The notes: generated from the letters alone by a model not told the origin. 64,000 nucleotides of DNA from Halorussus halobius (GCF_004765805.1 NZ_SBIU01000004.1:310001-374000), one strand, 5' to 3'; counted from the first letter of the stretch, positions 7,611 to 17,824 are shown. Translations and numbers: made by a program.

Positions 7611-10600
7611 ATGAGCAGGTTCGGCGAGGTCGACGACCAGTACGACCCCGACGCGGTCGAGGACCGCGTGTTCGACTACTGGGACGAGGTCGACGCCTAC
7701 GAGAAGACCGTGGAGCACCGCGCCGACGAGGAGCCGTTCTTCTTCGTGGACGGCCCGCCGTACACCTCCGGCGCAGCCCACATGGGCACGACGTGGAACA
7801 AGACGCTGAAGGACGCCTACATCCGGTATCATCGGATGCAGGGCTACGACGTGACCGACCGGCCGGGCTACGACATGCACGGCCTGCCCATCGAGACCAA
7901 AGTCGAGGAGCGACTGGGCTTCGAGAACAAGAAGGACATCGAGGAGTTCGGCGAGGAGAACTTCATCGCCGAGTGCAAGGAGTTCGCCGAGGAGCAACTG
8001 GAGGGCCTCCAGTCGGACTTCCAGTCCTTTGGCGTCTGGATGGACTGGGACGACCCGTACAAGACGGTCGACCCCGAGTACATGGAGGCCGCGTGGTGGG
8101 GCTTCCAGCAGGCCCACGAGGAGGGACTGGTCGAGCAGGGCCAACGCTCCATCTCGCAGTGTCCCCGGTGTGAGACCGCCATCGCCAACAACGAGGTCGA
8201 GTACGAGGACGTGGAGGACCCCTCCATCTACGTCAAGTTCCCGCTCCGGAATCGGGAGGGCTCGCTGGTCATCTGGACCACGACGCCGTGGACCATCCCG
8301 GCCAACACCTTCGTCGCGGTCGACGGCGACGTGACCTACAAGCGGGTCCGAGCCGAGAAGGACGGGGACAGCGAGGTGCTCTACCTCGCGGACGGGTGCG
8401 TCGAGGACGTCCTCAAACAGGGCCGCTACGACGACTACGAAATCGAAGCCGAGGTCTCGGGCGAGGAGATGGTCGGCTGGGAGTACGACCATCCGCTCGA
8501 CGAGGAAGTGCCCGACCACGCCGACGGCGAAGACGCGTTGCAGGTGTACACGGCCGACTACGTGGAGGTCGACCGCACCGGCCTCGTCCACTCCGCGCCG
8601 GGCCACGGCGAGGAGGACTTCGAGCGCGGGCGCGAACTCGGACTCGACATCTTCTGTCCGGTCGGGGGCGACGGCGTGTACGACGACTCTGCGGGCAAGT
8701 ACGAGGGCCAGTTCGTCAAGGACGCCGACGAGGAGATAATCGCCGACCTCGAAGCGAAGGGGCTGATGCTCCACTCCGGGACGACCAACCACAGCTACGG
8801 CCACTGCTGGCGGTGTGACACCGGCATCATCCAGATCGTCACCGACCAGTGGTTCATCACGATCACCGACGTCAAGGACGACCTGCTCGACAACATCGAG
8901 GACAGCGAGTGGCATCCCCAGTGGGCGCGGGACAACCGCTTCCGGGATTTCGTCGAGGACGCGCCCGACTGGAACGTCTCGCGCCAGCGCTACTGGGGCA
9001 TCCCCATCCCCATCTGGCTCCCGGAGGACTGGGACGGCTCGATGGAGAACGCCATCGTGATCGGCGACCGAGAGGAACTCGCCGAGCGCGTCGACCAGGA
9101 GGTCGACCCCGAAAGCGTCGACCTGCACAAGGGCACGGTCGACGACCTCACCATCACGGAGGACGGCACCACCTACACCCGCGTCGGCGACGTGTTCGAC
9201 GTGTGGCTCGACTCCTCGGTCGCCTCGTGGGGCACGCTCGACTACCCGAGCGAGCAGGAGGCGTTCGACGAACTCTGGCCCGCCGACCTCATCATGGAGG
9301 CCCACGACCAGACCCGGGGCTGGTTCTGGTCGCAACTCGGCATGGCCACGGCCGCGATGGGCGAGATTCCCTACGAGGAGGTGCTGATGCACGGCTACGC
9401 CAACATGCCCGACGGGCGCGGGATGTCCAAGTCCAAGGGCATCACCGTCGAACCCGGCGAGGTCATCGACGAGCACGGCGCGGACCCGATGCGGCTGTTC
9501 CTGCTGTCGGTCAACCCGCAGGGCGAGGACATGCGCTTCTCGTGGGACGAGACCCAGAACATGCAGCGGGACCTCAACATCCTCTGGAACGTGTTCCGGT
9601 TCCCGCTGCCGTACATGCGCCTCGACGAGTTCGACCCCGAGGAGACCACCCTCGAATCGGTCGATTCGGACCTCGAACTCGTCGACGAGTGGGTGCTCTC
9701 GCGGCTCCAGACGGTCGAAGCGGAGATGACCGCCCACTGGGAGGAGTTCCGCCACGACAGGGCGGTCGACGTGCTGCTCGACTTCGTGGTCGAGGACGTC
9801 TCGCGGTTCTACATCCAGGTGGTCCGCGAGCGCATGTGGGACGAGGCCGACAGCGCGAGCAAGCGCGCGGCGTACGCCACCTTCTACGCGGTCCTCTCGG
9901 AGCTCGTGGCGCTGTTCGCGCCGTACGCGCCGTTGGTCGCCGAGGAGGTGTACCAGAAGCTCACGGGCGACGCGGGCTACGACTCGGTCCACATGCTCGA
10001 CTGGCCCGAACCGGACGAGCACTGGCGCGACGCCCAACTGGAGACCGACGTCGAACTCCTCCGCGCCGTCGAGGAGTCCGGGTCGAACGCCCGCCAGCAG
10101 GCCGAGCGCAAGCTCCGGTGGCCCGTCACCCGACTCGTGGTGACCACCGACGACGACCGCGTGGTCGCGGCAGTCGACCGCCACCGCGACCTGCTGGCCG
10201 ACCGCCTGAACGCCCGCGAGGTCCAGCTCGTCGAACCCGGCGACGACTGGGGCGAACTCCACTACAGCGCGACCGCCGACATGAGCCTGCTCGGCCCCGA
10301 GTTCGGCGACGACGCCGGGCGCGTCATGCAGGCGCTCAACGACGCCGAGGTCGCCGAGCCCACGCTCGCCGCGCTGGAAGGCGCGGTCGCGGACGCGGCC
10401 GGCCTCGACGCGGACCTCACCGACGAGATGGTCGAGTTCGTCCGGGAGACGCCCGAGGGCGTCGCCGGCGTCGAGTTCGACGTCGACGGCGACCGGCGCG
10501 GCGTCGTCTACGTCGACACCCAGCTCACCGAGGACATCGAGAGCGAGGGGTACGCCCGCGAGGTGGTCCGCCGGGTTCAGGAGATGCGCAAGGAGATGGG

Positions 10601-10808
10601 CCTCGACATCGAGGAGCGCGTCCGCCTCGACCTCGACGTGGCCGACGACCGCGTGGCCGACCTCGTGGAGTCGCGCATGGACCTCGTCCGCGAGGAGGTC
10701 CGAGCCGACGAGGTGGGCGACGTCGAGGACGGCCACCGCAAGACGTGGACGGTCGAGGGCGTCGAGATGGAGATCGCGGTCGCGCCGCTGGCGGAAGCCG
10801 AGGCGTAG
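7611..10808 (+). CDS. ileS: Isoleucyl-tRNA synthetase
   Basis: The 1065-residue class Ia synthetase is of normal archaeal length. The HIGH motif appears as HMGT (residues 57-60) after FFFVDGPPYTSG; GYDMHGLPIE marks the IleRS-type catalytic core; the CP1 editing domain includes WTTTPWTIPAN; the KMSKS loop is MSKSKG near residue 605; and the C-terminal half is an anticodon-binding helical bundle. A Cys pair near residue 186 (CPRCET) and another (CWRCDTG) probably bind zinc. It charges tRNA-Ile. The ATG at 7611 has a TATA-like AATTTAAC about 27 nt upstream. Confidence 0.97.
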   Translation: MSRFGEVDDQYDPDAVEDRVFDYWDEVDAYEKTVEHRADEEPFFFVDGPPYTSGAAHMGTTWNKTLKDAYIRYHRMQGYDVTDRPGYDMHGLPIETKVEERLGFENKKDIEEFGEENFIAECKEFAEEQLEGLQSDFQSFGVWMDWDDPYKTVDPEYMEAAWWGFQQAHEEGLVEQGQRSISQCPRCETAIANNEVEYEDVEDPSIYVKFPLRNREGSLVIWTTTPWTIPANTFVAVDGDVTYKRVRAEKDGDSEVLYLADGCVEDVLKQGRYDDYEIEAEVSGEEMVGWEYDHPLDEEVPDHADGEDALQVYTADYVEVDRTGLVHSAPGHGEEDFERGRELGLDIFCPVGGDGVYDDSAGKYEGQFVKDADEEIIADLEAKGLMLHSGTTNHSYGHCWRCDTGIIQIVTDQWFITITDVKDDLLDNIEDSEWHPQWARDNRFRDFVEDAPDWNVSRQRYWGIPIPIWLPEDWDGSMENAIVIGDREELAERVDQEVDPESVDLHKGTVDDLTITEDGTTYTRVGDVFDVWLDSSVASWGTLDYPSEQEAFDELWPADLIMEAHDQTRGWFWSQLGMATAAMGEIPYEEVLMHGYANMPDGRGMSKSKGITVEPGEVIDEHGADPMRLFLLSVNPQGEDMRFSWDETQNMQRDLNILWNVFRFPLPYMRLDEFDPEETTLESVDSDLELVDEWVLSRLQTVEAEMTAHWEEFRHDRAVDVLLDFVVEDVSRFYIQVVRERMWDEADSASKRAAYATFYAVLSELVALFAPYAPLVAEEVYQKLTGDAGYDSVHMLDWPEPDEHWRDAQLETDVELLRAVEESGSNARQQAERKLRWPVTRLVVTTDDDRVVAAVDRHRDLLADRLNAREVQLVEPGDDWGELHYSATADMSLLGPEFGDDAGRVMQALNDAEVAEPTLAALEGAVADAAGLDADLTDEMVEFVRETPEGVAGVEFDVDGDRRGVVYVDTQLTEDIESEGYAREVVRRVQEMRKEMGLDIEERVRLDLDVADDRVADLVESRMDLVREEVRADEVGDVEDGHRKTWTVEGVEMEIAVAPLAEAEA

Positions 10809-10903
10809 CGACGACCGACGTCTCGCCCGCGATTTCGCCTGCTAGCGTATCACCGGTCTTCTAGAACGTGAAATCGAAGCTCACGGATTCACCCGTGGGC
10901 GAC

Positions 10904-11032
10904 TCACGGTTCCGGGCAGAAGCCTCCGCCCCAGAGAGTTCCGCATTCGACGCCGACTTCGGCAGCGACCGGGTCGATTGCAACTGCAAACAGTGCGACC
11001 GTCGCGAGCAGCGCGAGTCTGATCTTGTGCAT
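10904..11032 (-). CDS. Short secreted Cys-containing peptide (42 aa)
   Basis: The frame starts at ATG 11032 and reads a classic Sec signal peptide: basic start MHKIRLALLATVALFAVA, then a DPVAA-E cleavage-like site. The predicted mature part is only about 18 residues and carries two Cys and a GTLWGGGFCPEP end. An AT-rich box (AATAAATTT, 11070-11084) lies about 45 nt upstream of the start. It sits between ileS and prs, downstream of prs on the same strand. Codon use matches the GC-rich neighbours. Function unknown; a disulphide-linked extracellular peptide is possible. Confidence 0.62.
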   Translation of the reverse strand: MHKIRLALLATVALFAVAIDPVAAEVGVECGTLWGGGFCPEP

Positions 11033-11179
11033 CTTTAGCACCAACCGTGGAATTCCCCCGCCAGATAATAAATTTTTCTACGTTGTAGTTGATTAAGTCT
11101 ATTCGGCCCTGGAATTTCCACGCTGGCAACCGACGTTCCACTTGTCGCTCGGCGGCCCACCGAGGTTCGCCGGAGTCGC

Positions 11180-12037
11180 CTACAGTTTCTCGGCGAGCGC
11201 CGACGCGACAGACACCTCGCTGACCGGCCGCTCTATCGTGTCCGTCGCGTAGATCGCTTCGACGCCCGCCCGCGACAGCTTCGTCACCGCGTTCGACGCC
11301 AGCATCGGGTGGACGCAGGTCACGAACACCCGGCCCGCGCCCTTCTCGCGCAGAATCCCGACCGCGCCGGCCATCGTCGACCCGGTGGCGATGATGTCGT
11401 CGGCGACCACCACGTCCCGGCCCGCGACGTCGGCGTCGCTGGGCGAGAGTTCGACCTCCGACCCCGACAGGCGGGTCTTCTCGAAGTAGTCGAGTTCGCC
11501 CGCGCCGTACGAGTCCCGGACCGTCTCGGCGAGGTCGACCGCGCCCTCGTCGGGCGAGAGGAAGACGGGGTCGGCGAGGTCGGCGGGCAGCGGGTCGGCG
11601 AGTCGCCCGGCGGCGTCGACCGACTCGGCGGGCACCTCGAAGAAGTCGCACACGGCGTCCTCGTGGGGTGCGACCGTCAGCACGCGGTCGGTGCCCGAGG
11701 AGATGGCTCGGGCCACTGCCCGGGCCGAAACCGGGTGGCCCGCCTCGAAGGCGTCGTCCTGTCGCGCGTAGCCCATGTACGGTAGCACGGTCACGACCTC
11801 CGAGGCTCCCCACTCGCGGGCAGCGTCCTGCAACTGGAGGAGTTCGAGGTGGGCGTCGCTGGAGACGGTCGAGGCGACGACGACGGCCCTGTCGGGGTCG
11901 GCGTCCGCGACGTCGGGCGCGCTCGCGAGCAGTTCGCCGTCGGGGAATCGCTCGTACTCGACGCTCGCGAGCGGTTCGCCGAGTTCGGCGGCCAGTTCCG
12001 CCGCGAGCGCCTGCGAGGCCGAGCCGCTGAGGATCAT
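11180..12037 (-). CDS. prs: Ribose-phosphate pyrophosphokinase
   Basis: The 285-residue enzyme transfers pyrophosphate from ATP to ribose 5-phosphate to make PRPP for nucleotide, His and Trp synthesis. It begins MILSGSASQ as in archaeal Prs; RFPDGE and LPYMGYARQD are conserved substrate-binding stretches; DVVVADDIIATGSTM is the PRPP/ribose-phosphate loop. Upstream in-frame ATG/GTG codons (to 12097) would add about 20 residues not seen in the family, and TTTACTCC about 25 nt upstream of 12037 suits a promoter, so the shorter start is chosen. Divergent from the antiporter gene. Confidence 0.93.
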   Translation of the reverse strand: MILSGSASQALAAELAAELGEPLASVEYERFPDGELLASAPDVADADPDRAVVVASTVSSDAHLELLQLQDAAREWGASEVVTVLPYMGYARQDDAFEAGHPVSARAVARAISSGTDRVLTVAPHEDAVCDFFEVPAESVDAAGRLADPLPADLADPVFLSPDEGAVDLAETVRDSYGAGELDYFEKTRLSGSEVELSPSDADVAGRDVVVADDIIATGSTMAGAVGILREKGAGRVFVTCVHPMLASNAVTKLSRAGVEAIYATDTIERPVSEVSVASALAEKL

Positions 12038-12224
12038 GTCCGAGGCGTGGACGGCGGGGAGTAAATCGGTTTTCACTCGGGGCGAGTCCTCGACCACGCC
12101 CCGTCAACGAAATCGGACATTTATAGCGCTGGAACCGAAACGTCCGCCGGATGCAAGCGTGGACGTCACTCGCTGACGACGAACGCCCCCGTTCGACGGG
12201 CGGGACGACACGGAGGTCCCGTTC

Positions 12225-14129
12225 GTGATTCCCGGCGACGCGCTGGTGGTACTCGCGGTCGGAGGCGGGTCGAACCTCCTGTTGATAGTCGCGCTCATCA
12301 TCGCGCTCGGCGTGGCTGCGCAGGTCCTCTCCGCCCGGCTTCGCGTGCCGAGCGTCCTCTTTCTCATCCTCGCGGGCGTCGCGGTCGGACCGGAGGGACT
12401 CGGCATCGTGAACCGGGCGTCGTTCGGCCCGGCGCTGTCGACCATCGTGGGCCTGAGCGTGGCCATCATCGTGTTCGAGGGCGCGTTCCACCTCACGGTC
12501 GAGAAACTCCGCGAGGCCCCCGCCGCAGCGGTCCGGTTGGTGACCGTCGGCGCGGTTATCGCGTTCGTCGGGACGACGCTGGCGGTTCGCTTCCTGCTAG
12601 AAGTCGAGTGGACGATAGCGGCGCTCGTCGGGTCGCTCCTCGTCGCCACCGGGCCGACGGTCGTCACGCCTATCCTCTCGGTCGTGCCGGTCCGCGACCG
12701 GGTGGCCGCCGCCCTGGAGACCGAGGGCATCGTCAACGACGTGACCGCCGCCATCTTCGCGGTCGTCATCTTCAAACTGCTCGCGTCCCAGGAGGCCAAC
12801 CCCGCCGACTACGTCCGCGAGTTCGCGTTCCGGATGGGGGTCGGAATCGCCATCGGCGTCGGGGTCGCGATCGTACTCTGGTACCTGCTCACCCAGGTCG
12901 ACCTCTCGACGGCCGAGACGCCCCAGAACGCCCGATTGATGACGCTCGCGGGGGCGGTAATCGCGTACGGTATCGCGGACACCATCGCCGCGGAGGCCGG
13001 GGTCGCGGCCGTCGCGGCCGCCGGCGTGATACTCGGGAACGCCGACCTCCCGTACAGGGAGACCATCGAGGCGTTCAAGGGCGACGTCACCCTCATCGTC
13101 CTCTCGTTCATCTTCATCGCGCTCGCGGCGCTCATCGAGTTCGAGACGCTGCTCGCGCTCGGTCTCGAAGGGGTGGCGGTCGTCCTCATCGTCGCGCTGG
13201 TCGTCCGACCCCTGCTCGTCTTCGTCTCGACGCGTGGCAAGCGGTTCACGCGGGACGAGAAAGTGTTCATGAGTCTCGTCGGCCCGAGGGGCATCATCCC
13301 CGCGAGCGTGGCGACGCTGTTCGCCATCCAGCTACAGACGCCCGAACCGCCCTCGAACCCGGCCGGAGCCGACGTCCTCGCGGGAACGGTGTTCCTCGTC
13401 ATCCTTGCGACGGTCGTGTTCGAAGGCGGGTTCGCCAGACGAATCGCGGAGCGATTGGAAGTGATACCAATGCGCGTACTCATCATCGGAGGCGGGCGGG
13501 TGGGCCTCGCGCTCGCCGAACGCCTCGAAGAACGCGGAGAGAACGTCGTCATACTCGAAGACGACGAATCGAAGGCCGAGCGGGCTCGGAGCGACGGCTT
13601 CACCGTCCGGGAGGGCGACGGTACCGACGTCGAGGTTCTGCAGAACTCCGGGGCCGACCGCGCCAAAATCGTCGTGGGAGCGACCGGCGACGACGACACC
13701 AACCTGCTGGTGGCCCAGCTCGCCAAGTCGAAGTTCGGCGTCGAGACCGTCATCGCGCGGGTCAACAACCCCGACAACGCCGACGCGTTCGAGGAACTCG
13801 GCGTCAAGACGGTGTCCTCGGCGATGGCGACCGCGTGGGGCATCGACAACATGATAGAGCGGCCGGCGCTGTCGAACTGGATGACTGAACTCGGTCGGTC
13901 GGGCGACGTACAGGAGATAGAGGTGACCGCCGAGGAACTCGTCGGCCGCACCATCGCCGACATCGACGCCGACATCCCGGACGAGGTGCTGGTCGCGCTG
14001 GTCGCCCGGGACGGCGAGAGCACGGTCCCACGCGGCGACTTCGAACTCGAGTACGGCGACCACATCACCATCCTCGGGCGGACCGAGGCCGTGTCGGAGG
14101 CCATCTCGCGGGTCCACCCCCACGAGTGA
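12225..14129 (+). CDS. Cation/proton antiporter (CPA1/NhaP type) with fused RCK (TrkA-N/C) module
   Basis: The 634-residue protein starts at GTG. Residues 1-405 contain about 12 hydrophobic segments of a Na+/H+ exchanger domain, with VPSVLFLILAGVAVGPEG and EGIVNDVTAAI as family signatures. From about residue 418 (MRVLIIGGGRVGLALAERL) a Rossmann TrkA-N domain binds NAD(H) or ATP-type ligands, followed by a TrkA-C domain ending near 630. Such fusions exchange Na+ or K+ for protons with ligand gating; in a halophile this means cytoplasmic Na+ export and pH control. The ion preference cannot be read from sequence. Confidence 0.9.
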   Translation: MIPGDALVVLAVGGGSNLLLIVALIIALGVAAQVLSARLRVPSVLFLILAGVAVGPEGLGIVNRASFGPALSTIVGLSVAIIVFEGAFHLTVEKLREAPAAAVRLVTVGAVIAFVGTTLAVRFLLEVEWTIAALVGSLLVATGPTVVTPILSVVPVRDRVAAALETEGIVNDVTAAIFAVVIFKLLASQEANPADYVREFAFRMGVGIAIGVGVAIVLWYLLTQVDLSTAETPQNARLMTLAGAVIAYGIADTIAAEAGVAAVAAAGVILGNADLPYRETIEAFKGDVTLIVLSFIFIALAALIEFETLLALGLEGVAVVLIVALVVRPLLVFVSTRGKRFTRDEKVFMSLVGPRGIIPASVATLFAIQLQTPEPPSNPAGADVLAGTVFLVILATVVFEGGFARRIAERLEVIPMRVLIIGGGRVGLALAERLEERGENVVILEDDESKAERARSDGFTVREGDGTDVEVLQNSGADRAKIVVGATGDDDTNLLVAQLAKSKFGVETVIARVNNPDNADAFEELGVKTVSSAMATAWGIDNMIERPALSNWMTELGRSGDVQEIEVTAEELVGRTIADIDADIPDEVLVALVARDGESTVPRGDFELEYGDHITILGRTEAVSEAISRVHPHE

Positions 14130-14235
14130 GCGACGCCCTCGGGAACTGGGGTGCCGGCCCCGCGTCCCACTGCCGGAAACCGCCCGTCGTTTCCGGCTCC
14201 GAGACGCTTATCGGTATTGGAGGGGTACGTCGGGT

Positions 14236-14982
14236 ATGGAGTCGAACCAATCGTCCGGCAGCGACCGCACCCCCGTCCCGGGCCAGACCGTCGCCCACGG
14301 GACCGGCGTGCGCTCGAACCGGGCGTTCCCGACCGACGAGTACCCGTCGAGCCTCGACCCGTTCGTCCTGTTCGAGCGGTTCTACATCGACCCCGACGAG
14401 GGGTTCCCGATGCACCCCCATCGCGGGTTCGAGATCGTCTCGTACATGGTCGAGGGCGGGATGGCCCACGAGGACTCGCTGGGCGTCTCCCACACCGCGA
14501 CCGAGGGCGAGGTGATGCACATCACGGCCGGGGAGGGTGTCCGACACTCGGAGTTCCCCGCCGACGGCGCGGCCTGTAACGGCCTCCAGCTCTGGGTGAA
14601 CCTCCCGCGCGACGAGAAGGACGCCGACCCGGACTACGAGGACGCGTCCGCCGGGGCGCTGCCGACCGAGAAGACACCGGGCGCGAGCGTGACGACCGTC
14701 GTCGGCGACGGCTCTCCAATCGAACTTCACACGCCGATGGAGTACCTCGACGTCCGGGTGACCGGCGAGTGGACGTGGTCGACGCCCGACGACTGGGCGG
14801 GCTTCCTCTACGGCGTCGCGGGAGAGGGAGTCGTCGACGGCCACGAGTTCGGCGAGGGCGACGTGTTCCCGGTCACGGACGGCGGGAGCGTCGAGTTGCG
14901 GGGCGACTCGTTCCGGGTCGTCGCGGTCTCGGGGCGACCCCACGGCGAGCCGATTCGGTTACGGGGTCCCGTGGTGTTGTGA
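14236..14982 (+). CDS. Pirin-family cupin protein
   Basis: The 248-residue protein has the pirin N-terminal cupin with metal-binding His residues in FPMHPHRGFEIVSY (about 58-71) and GEGVRHSE (about 99-106), and the second cupin half up to residue 240. Pirins are iron-binding proteins; some have quercetinase activity, others regulate metabolism. Length is slightly shorter than bacterial YhhW-type pirins. The GCTTATCGG box about 28 nt upstream supports the ATG. It is the last core gene before the integrated block. Confidence 0.9.
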   Translation: MESNQSSGSDRTPVPGQTVAHGTGVRSNRAFPTDEYPSSLDPFVLFERFYIDPDEGFPMHPHRGFEIVSYMVEGGMAHEDSLGVSHTATEGEVMHITAGEGVRHSEFPADGAACNGLQLWVNLPRDEKDADPDYEDASAGALPTEKTPGASVTTVVGDGSPIELHTPMEYLDVRVTGEWTWSTPDDWAGFLYGVAGEGVVDGHEFGEGDVFPVTDGGSVELRGDSFRVVAVSGRPHGEPIRLRGPVVL

Positions 14983-15035
14983 CTTCGAATACGCTCGTCT
15001 CGTAGCGTGGCTCGGAAGTGATAGCGGAGAATGAA

Positions 15036-15091
15036 GCCTAGGCCGGAATTTGAACCCGGGCTCTCGTCCTTACCAAGGACTTGCTTTACCG
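15036..15091 (-). repeat. tRNA-Thr 3'-end copy, left boundary of the integrated block
   Basis: Fifty-six nt match the 3' part of the tRNA-Thr at 35463-35533 with three differences (one in the T stem, two at the anticodon/D-arm junction). The match runs from the acceptor end through T arm, variable region and anticodon loop. The 5' half of the tRNA is missing, so it cannot be a working tRNA. Same orientation as the intact gene. This is the expected left attachment scar of a tRNA-directed integration. Confidence 0.85.
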
Positions 15092-15522
15092 AGGTGGCCT
15101 TCGGCCCTGAAAGCGGCTACCTTTGCCGCAAATATCCACCTTGCGTGCTTCTCATCTCTCTATTAGCAACCCACTTATAAAAGAACTGGGTATTCGGCCC
15201 CGTATGCCGTCTGTGGACGCAAGAAATCGACAACCATGTTCGGGTGAGCGTTGCCCTACTCATCACATCAGAATTGTGTGGAGTTCGAGTGGTTCAACTG
15301 AATTGCTCCCTTCATCGAGCCAAGTGGCTCTGTTAGAACCCACTTAGTTCGATACCCTTCCTACTGAACCAAACTATAGGTTGGTGTGCGAACTGACCGC
15401 TAAATATTCTATTATTTGAGATATATTTCGATACTCTTGCGGCAGACAATGCACTATAACAAATTCGTCGGCGACCTATCTCCCAAAGCTTTATCCACAT
15501 CGGGAAAATACGATATGACGTA
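15092..15522. other. Gene-poor left end of segment 1
   Basis: No convincing gene is seen in these 430 bases; a 74-codon frame at 15123-15347 has Ser-rich, non-haloarchaeal-looking content. GC drops sharply here. AT-rich sequence at 15403-15433 (AAATATTCTATTATTTGAG followed by ATATATTTCG) precedes the metal operon and may hold its operator. A TATA-like CTTTATCC at 15489-15496 lies about 30 nt before the microprotein at 15523. Confidence 0.5.
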
Positions 15523-15666
15523 ATGACTCAAAGTGCTCTCGATCGCCTCTGGAATCGCCTCGCAAACCGCTACGACCAAGACAATGAGTCAGACTGTTGT
15601 GGCCCTCGCATCGAAGAAGTCCAATCTAACTCGGAAGAGGACAAATCAGACAGTTGCTGTGAATAA
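15523..15666 (+). CDS. Cys-Cys microprotein of the metal-resistance operon (47 aa)
   Basis: The frame from ATG 15523 to TAA 15664-15666 gives 47 residues: an amphipathic start (MTQSALDRLWNRLANRY) and two vicinal Cys pairs, SDCCGP near residues 24-29 and DSCCE at the C-terminus. Vicinal thiols are a usual ligand for As(III) or other soft metals. It lies 21 nt before an ArsR gene and shares its strand and TATA-like box (15489-15496). I infer a metal-binding accessory or chaperone role; no family was verified. Confidence 0.68.
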   Translation: MTQSALDRLWNRLANRYDQDNESDCCGPRIEEVQSNSEEDKSDSCCE

Positions 15667-15687
15667 CCCAAATCGGAAACTCACGAT

Positions 15688-16071
15688 ATGACTGAAACGG
15701 AATCACCACCGGACGACGCCTACAACGCACTTGATCGCCTCTACGATAATCCAGACGAACGAGTTACGGCCCTCCAAGAGATCAAACCACCCGAGCAAGA
15801 TGTATCCGGTCAGGAGTCCGTCTTCAAGGCACTTGGAAATAAAGACCGACTTCGCGTTCTCAGCGCACTCCGTGAATCCGAGTGCTGCGGCTGTGAGCTA
15901 CAGGTCGTCCTTGACGCACCACAGTCAACAGTTGCCACCCACCTCCGGAAATTGAAAGACGCAGGGTTGGTCAAGTCCCGGAAGAAAGGCAAATGGAGTT
16001 ACTACCGCATCGCTGATACCGCCGTCTTCGAATTACTCGATCTCGCCCACGCAATTCAGGAGGACACCTAA
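15688..16071 (+). CDS. ArsR-type metalloregulator
   Basis: The 127-residue winged-helix repressor carries [17 protein letters not shown], the typical ArsR first helices, then ECCGCELQ, the position of the ELCVCDL metal-sensing motif of ArsR (here Cys-Cys-Gly-Cys), then [16 protein letters not shown] as recognition helix and wing. Binding of As(III) or a similar ion to the Cys triplet would release DNA. It is 2 nt upstream of the permease gene, so it almost certainly regulates its own operon. Confidence 0.88.
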   Translation: MTETESPPDDAYNALDRLYDNPDERVTALQEIKPPEQDVSGQESVFKALGNKDRLRVLSALRESECCGCELQVVLDAPQSTVATHLRKLKDAGLVKSRKKGKWSYYRIADTAVFELLDLAHAIQEDT

Positions 16072-16073
16072 GA

Positions 16074-17030
16074 ATGCTCTCTCCCAGTCTCTCCAACGCA
16101 CTTCTTGACTCGTGGAACTACTTCCTCCATCTTGCAGTCCTCCTCGTTCCCCTGTTCATCGGCGCGTCCTTCCTCGTCGGGCTCGCCCAAGAGTATCTTC
16201 CCCCGGAAAAAGTCGAACGGAAACTCCGCGGACACGACGAAGGCACCGGCAATATCGCAGCCGCTGGTCTCGGTGCAGTAACACCGTTTTGCTCCTGTTC
16301 GACCGTCCCGGTATTAGCAGGGCTGCTTCAAGCAGGCGCACCACTCGGACTGTCGTTTTCGTTCTTACTCGCATCGCCACTAGTCAACTGGATTGCCGTT
16401 CTGCTGCTGCTCGGACTCTTCGGCGTCGAAATCACCGTCTGGTACGTCGTAATCACGCTCCTCGCTGCAATCGTCGGTGGAATCGTCATCGGTCGGCTCG
16501 GACTTTCAGGATATGTGAAGGACGTTCGAATTGGCGATGATCAGGGACAACCGGTTGCTGCGGACGGTGGAGCAACCGCTTGCTGTACTGCTGAGACGAC
16601 GCCGACGACGACGCATCGTGATCACATCGAGACTGCGGCCCGCGAAGCGTGGTCTTTCTTCATCGATACGCTCCCATACCTCCTTCTCGGCATGACAATC
16701 GGTGCACTGATTCACGGTGCCATCCCGGTTGAACTCCTCCACGCAGTGCTTGGGCCGGAGAACCCGCTTGCGGTTCCGTTGGCTGCGCTGGCAGGTGCAC
16801 CAGTATACATCAGCCTCAGTGGAATGTTGCCGATCGCGGCGTCCCTCAGCGATCAGGGCATTGCCATCGGAACCGTATTGGCGTTCGTCATCGGCGGAGC
16901 CGGAGTTAGTATCCCCAATCTGGTTCTTCTCAATAAGCTGTTCAGGCGCAGGCTATTGCTTGTCTACGCGGGAACTGTCGTGACGATAGGCATATTTGTT
17001 GGCGTCGTATTCAACTTCTTCATCACCTAA
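16074..17030 (+). CDS. ArsP/DUF318-type permease (putative organoarsenical or metal efflux)
   Basis: The 318-residue protein has two homologous halves of four to five membrane segments each. The first half contains [11 protein letters not shown] (residues 70-80), the signature of the ArsP/SO_0444 permease group; the second has [12 protein letters not shown] at the equivalent place. The cytoplasmic linker (about 155-190) contains another Cys pair (TACCTAE), mirroring the upstream microprotein. ArsP proteins export trivalent organoarsenicals; related permeases handle other thiophilic compounds. With the ArsR next to it, efflux is the likely role. Confidence 0.85.
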   Translation: MLSPSLSNALLDSWNYFLHLAVLLVPLFIGASFLVGLAQEYLPPEKVERKLRGHDEGTGNIAAAGLGAVTPFCSCSTVPVLAGLLQAGAPLGLSFSFLLASPLVNWIAVLLLLGLFGVEITVWYVVITLLAAIVGGIVIGRLGLSGYVKDVRIGDDQGQPVAADGGATACCTAETTPTTTHRDHIETAAREAWSFFIDTLPYLLLGMTIGALIHGAIPVELLHAVLGPENPLAVPLAALAGAPVYISLSGMLPIAASLSDQGIAIGTVLAFVIGGAGVSIPNLVLLNKLFRRRLLLVYAGTVVTIGIFVGVVFNFFIT

Positions 17031-17058
17031 TCAGTATCATATTCGTTTGAGAAGAGTA

Positions 17059-17560
<502 letters not shown>

Positions 17561-17782
17561 ATAGACGTAATACGCTGGTCTTACCAATAGTCGTTTCGAC
17601 GGAATCTCATTTGCCACGTAATCGTCGTGGATAGGCGTATCGGGGGCGTTCTATCAGGTTCCTGACTCTCCTTCACCTCCCTCTGCGAGCGCAGATTAGT
17701 GAGCCAGGGCTGTTCTAACCACGTTGTGTTCGAGACGAATGAATCCGTGGAATGTGCGTCCGAGGCGTGTACGGCAGGAAGA

Positions 17783-17824
17783 GCCTAGGCCGGGATTTGA
17801 ACCCGGGCTCTCGTCCTTACCAAG
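17783..17824 (-). repeat. tRNA-Thr 3'-end copy, boundary of segments 1 and 2
   Basis: Forty-two nt are identical to the 3' part of the tRNA-Thr at 35463-35533, ending inside the anticodon loop, in the same orientation. The sequence beyond (ACAACAACATATCTCG) is unrelated AT-rich DNA. The upstream GGAAGA flank resembles the flank of the copy at 30658. Confidence 0.9.

Noticed and set aside
7584..10736. 1050-codon open frame on the minus strand opposite ileS
   Set aside because: It is a GC-driven shadow. The product is Val/His/Arg/Leu-rich without motifs, while the plus strand gives a complete IleRS.
15036..15091. Possible functional second tRNA-Thr
   Set aside because: The D arm and 5' acceptor strand do not pair with the 3' end and three bases differ from the intact gene; it is a fragment.
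15123..15347. 74-codon frame at the left end of segment 1
   Set aside because: Ser-rich, non-acidic content, no promoter at the right distance, no recognisable family; considered non-coding.
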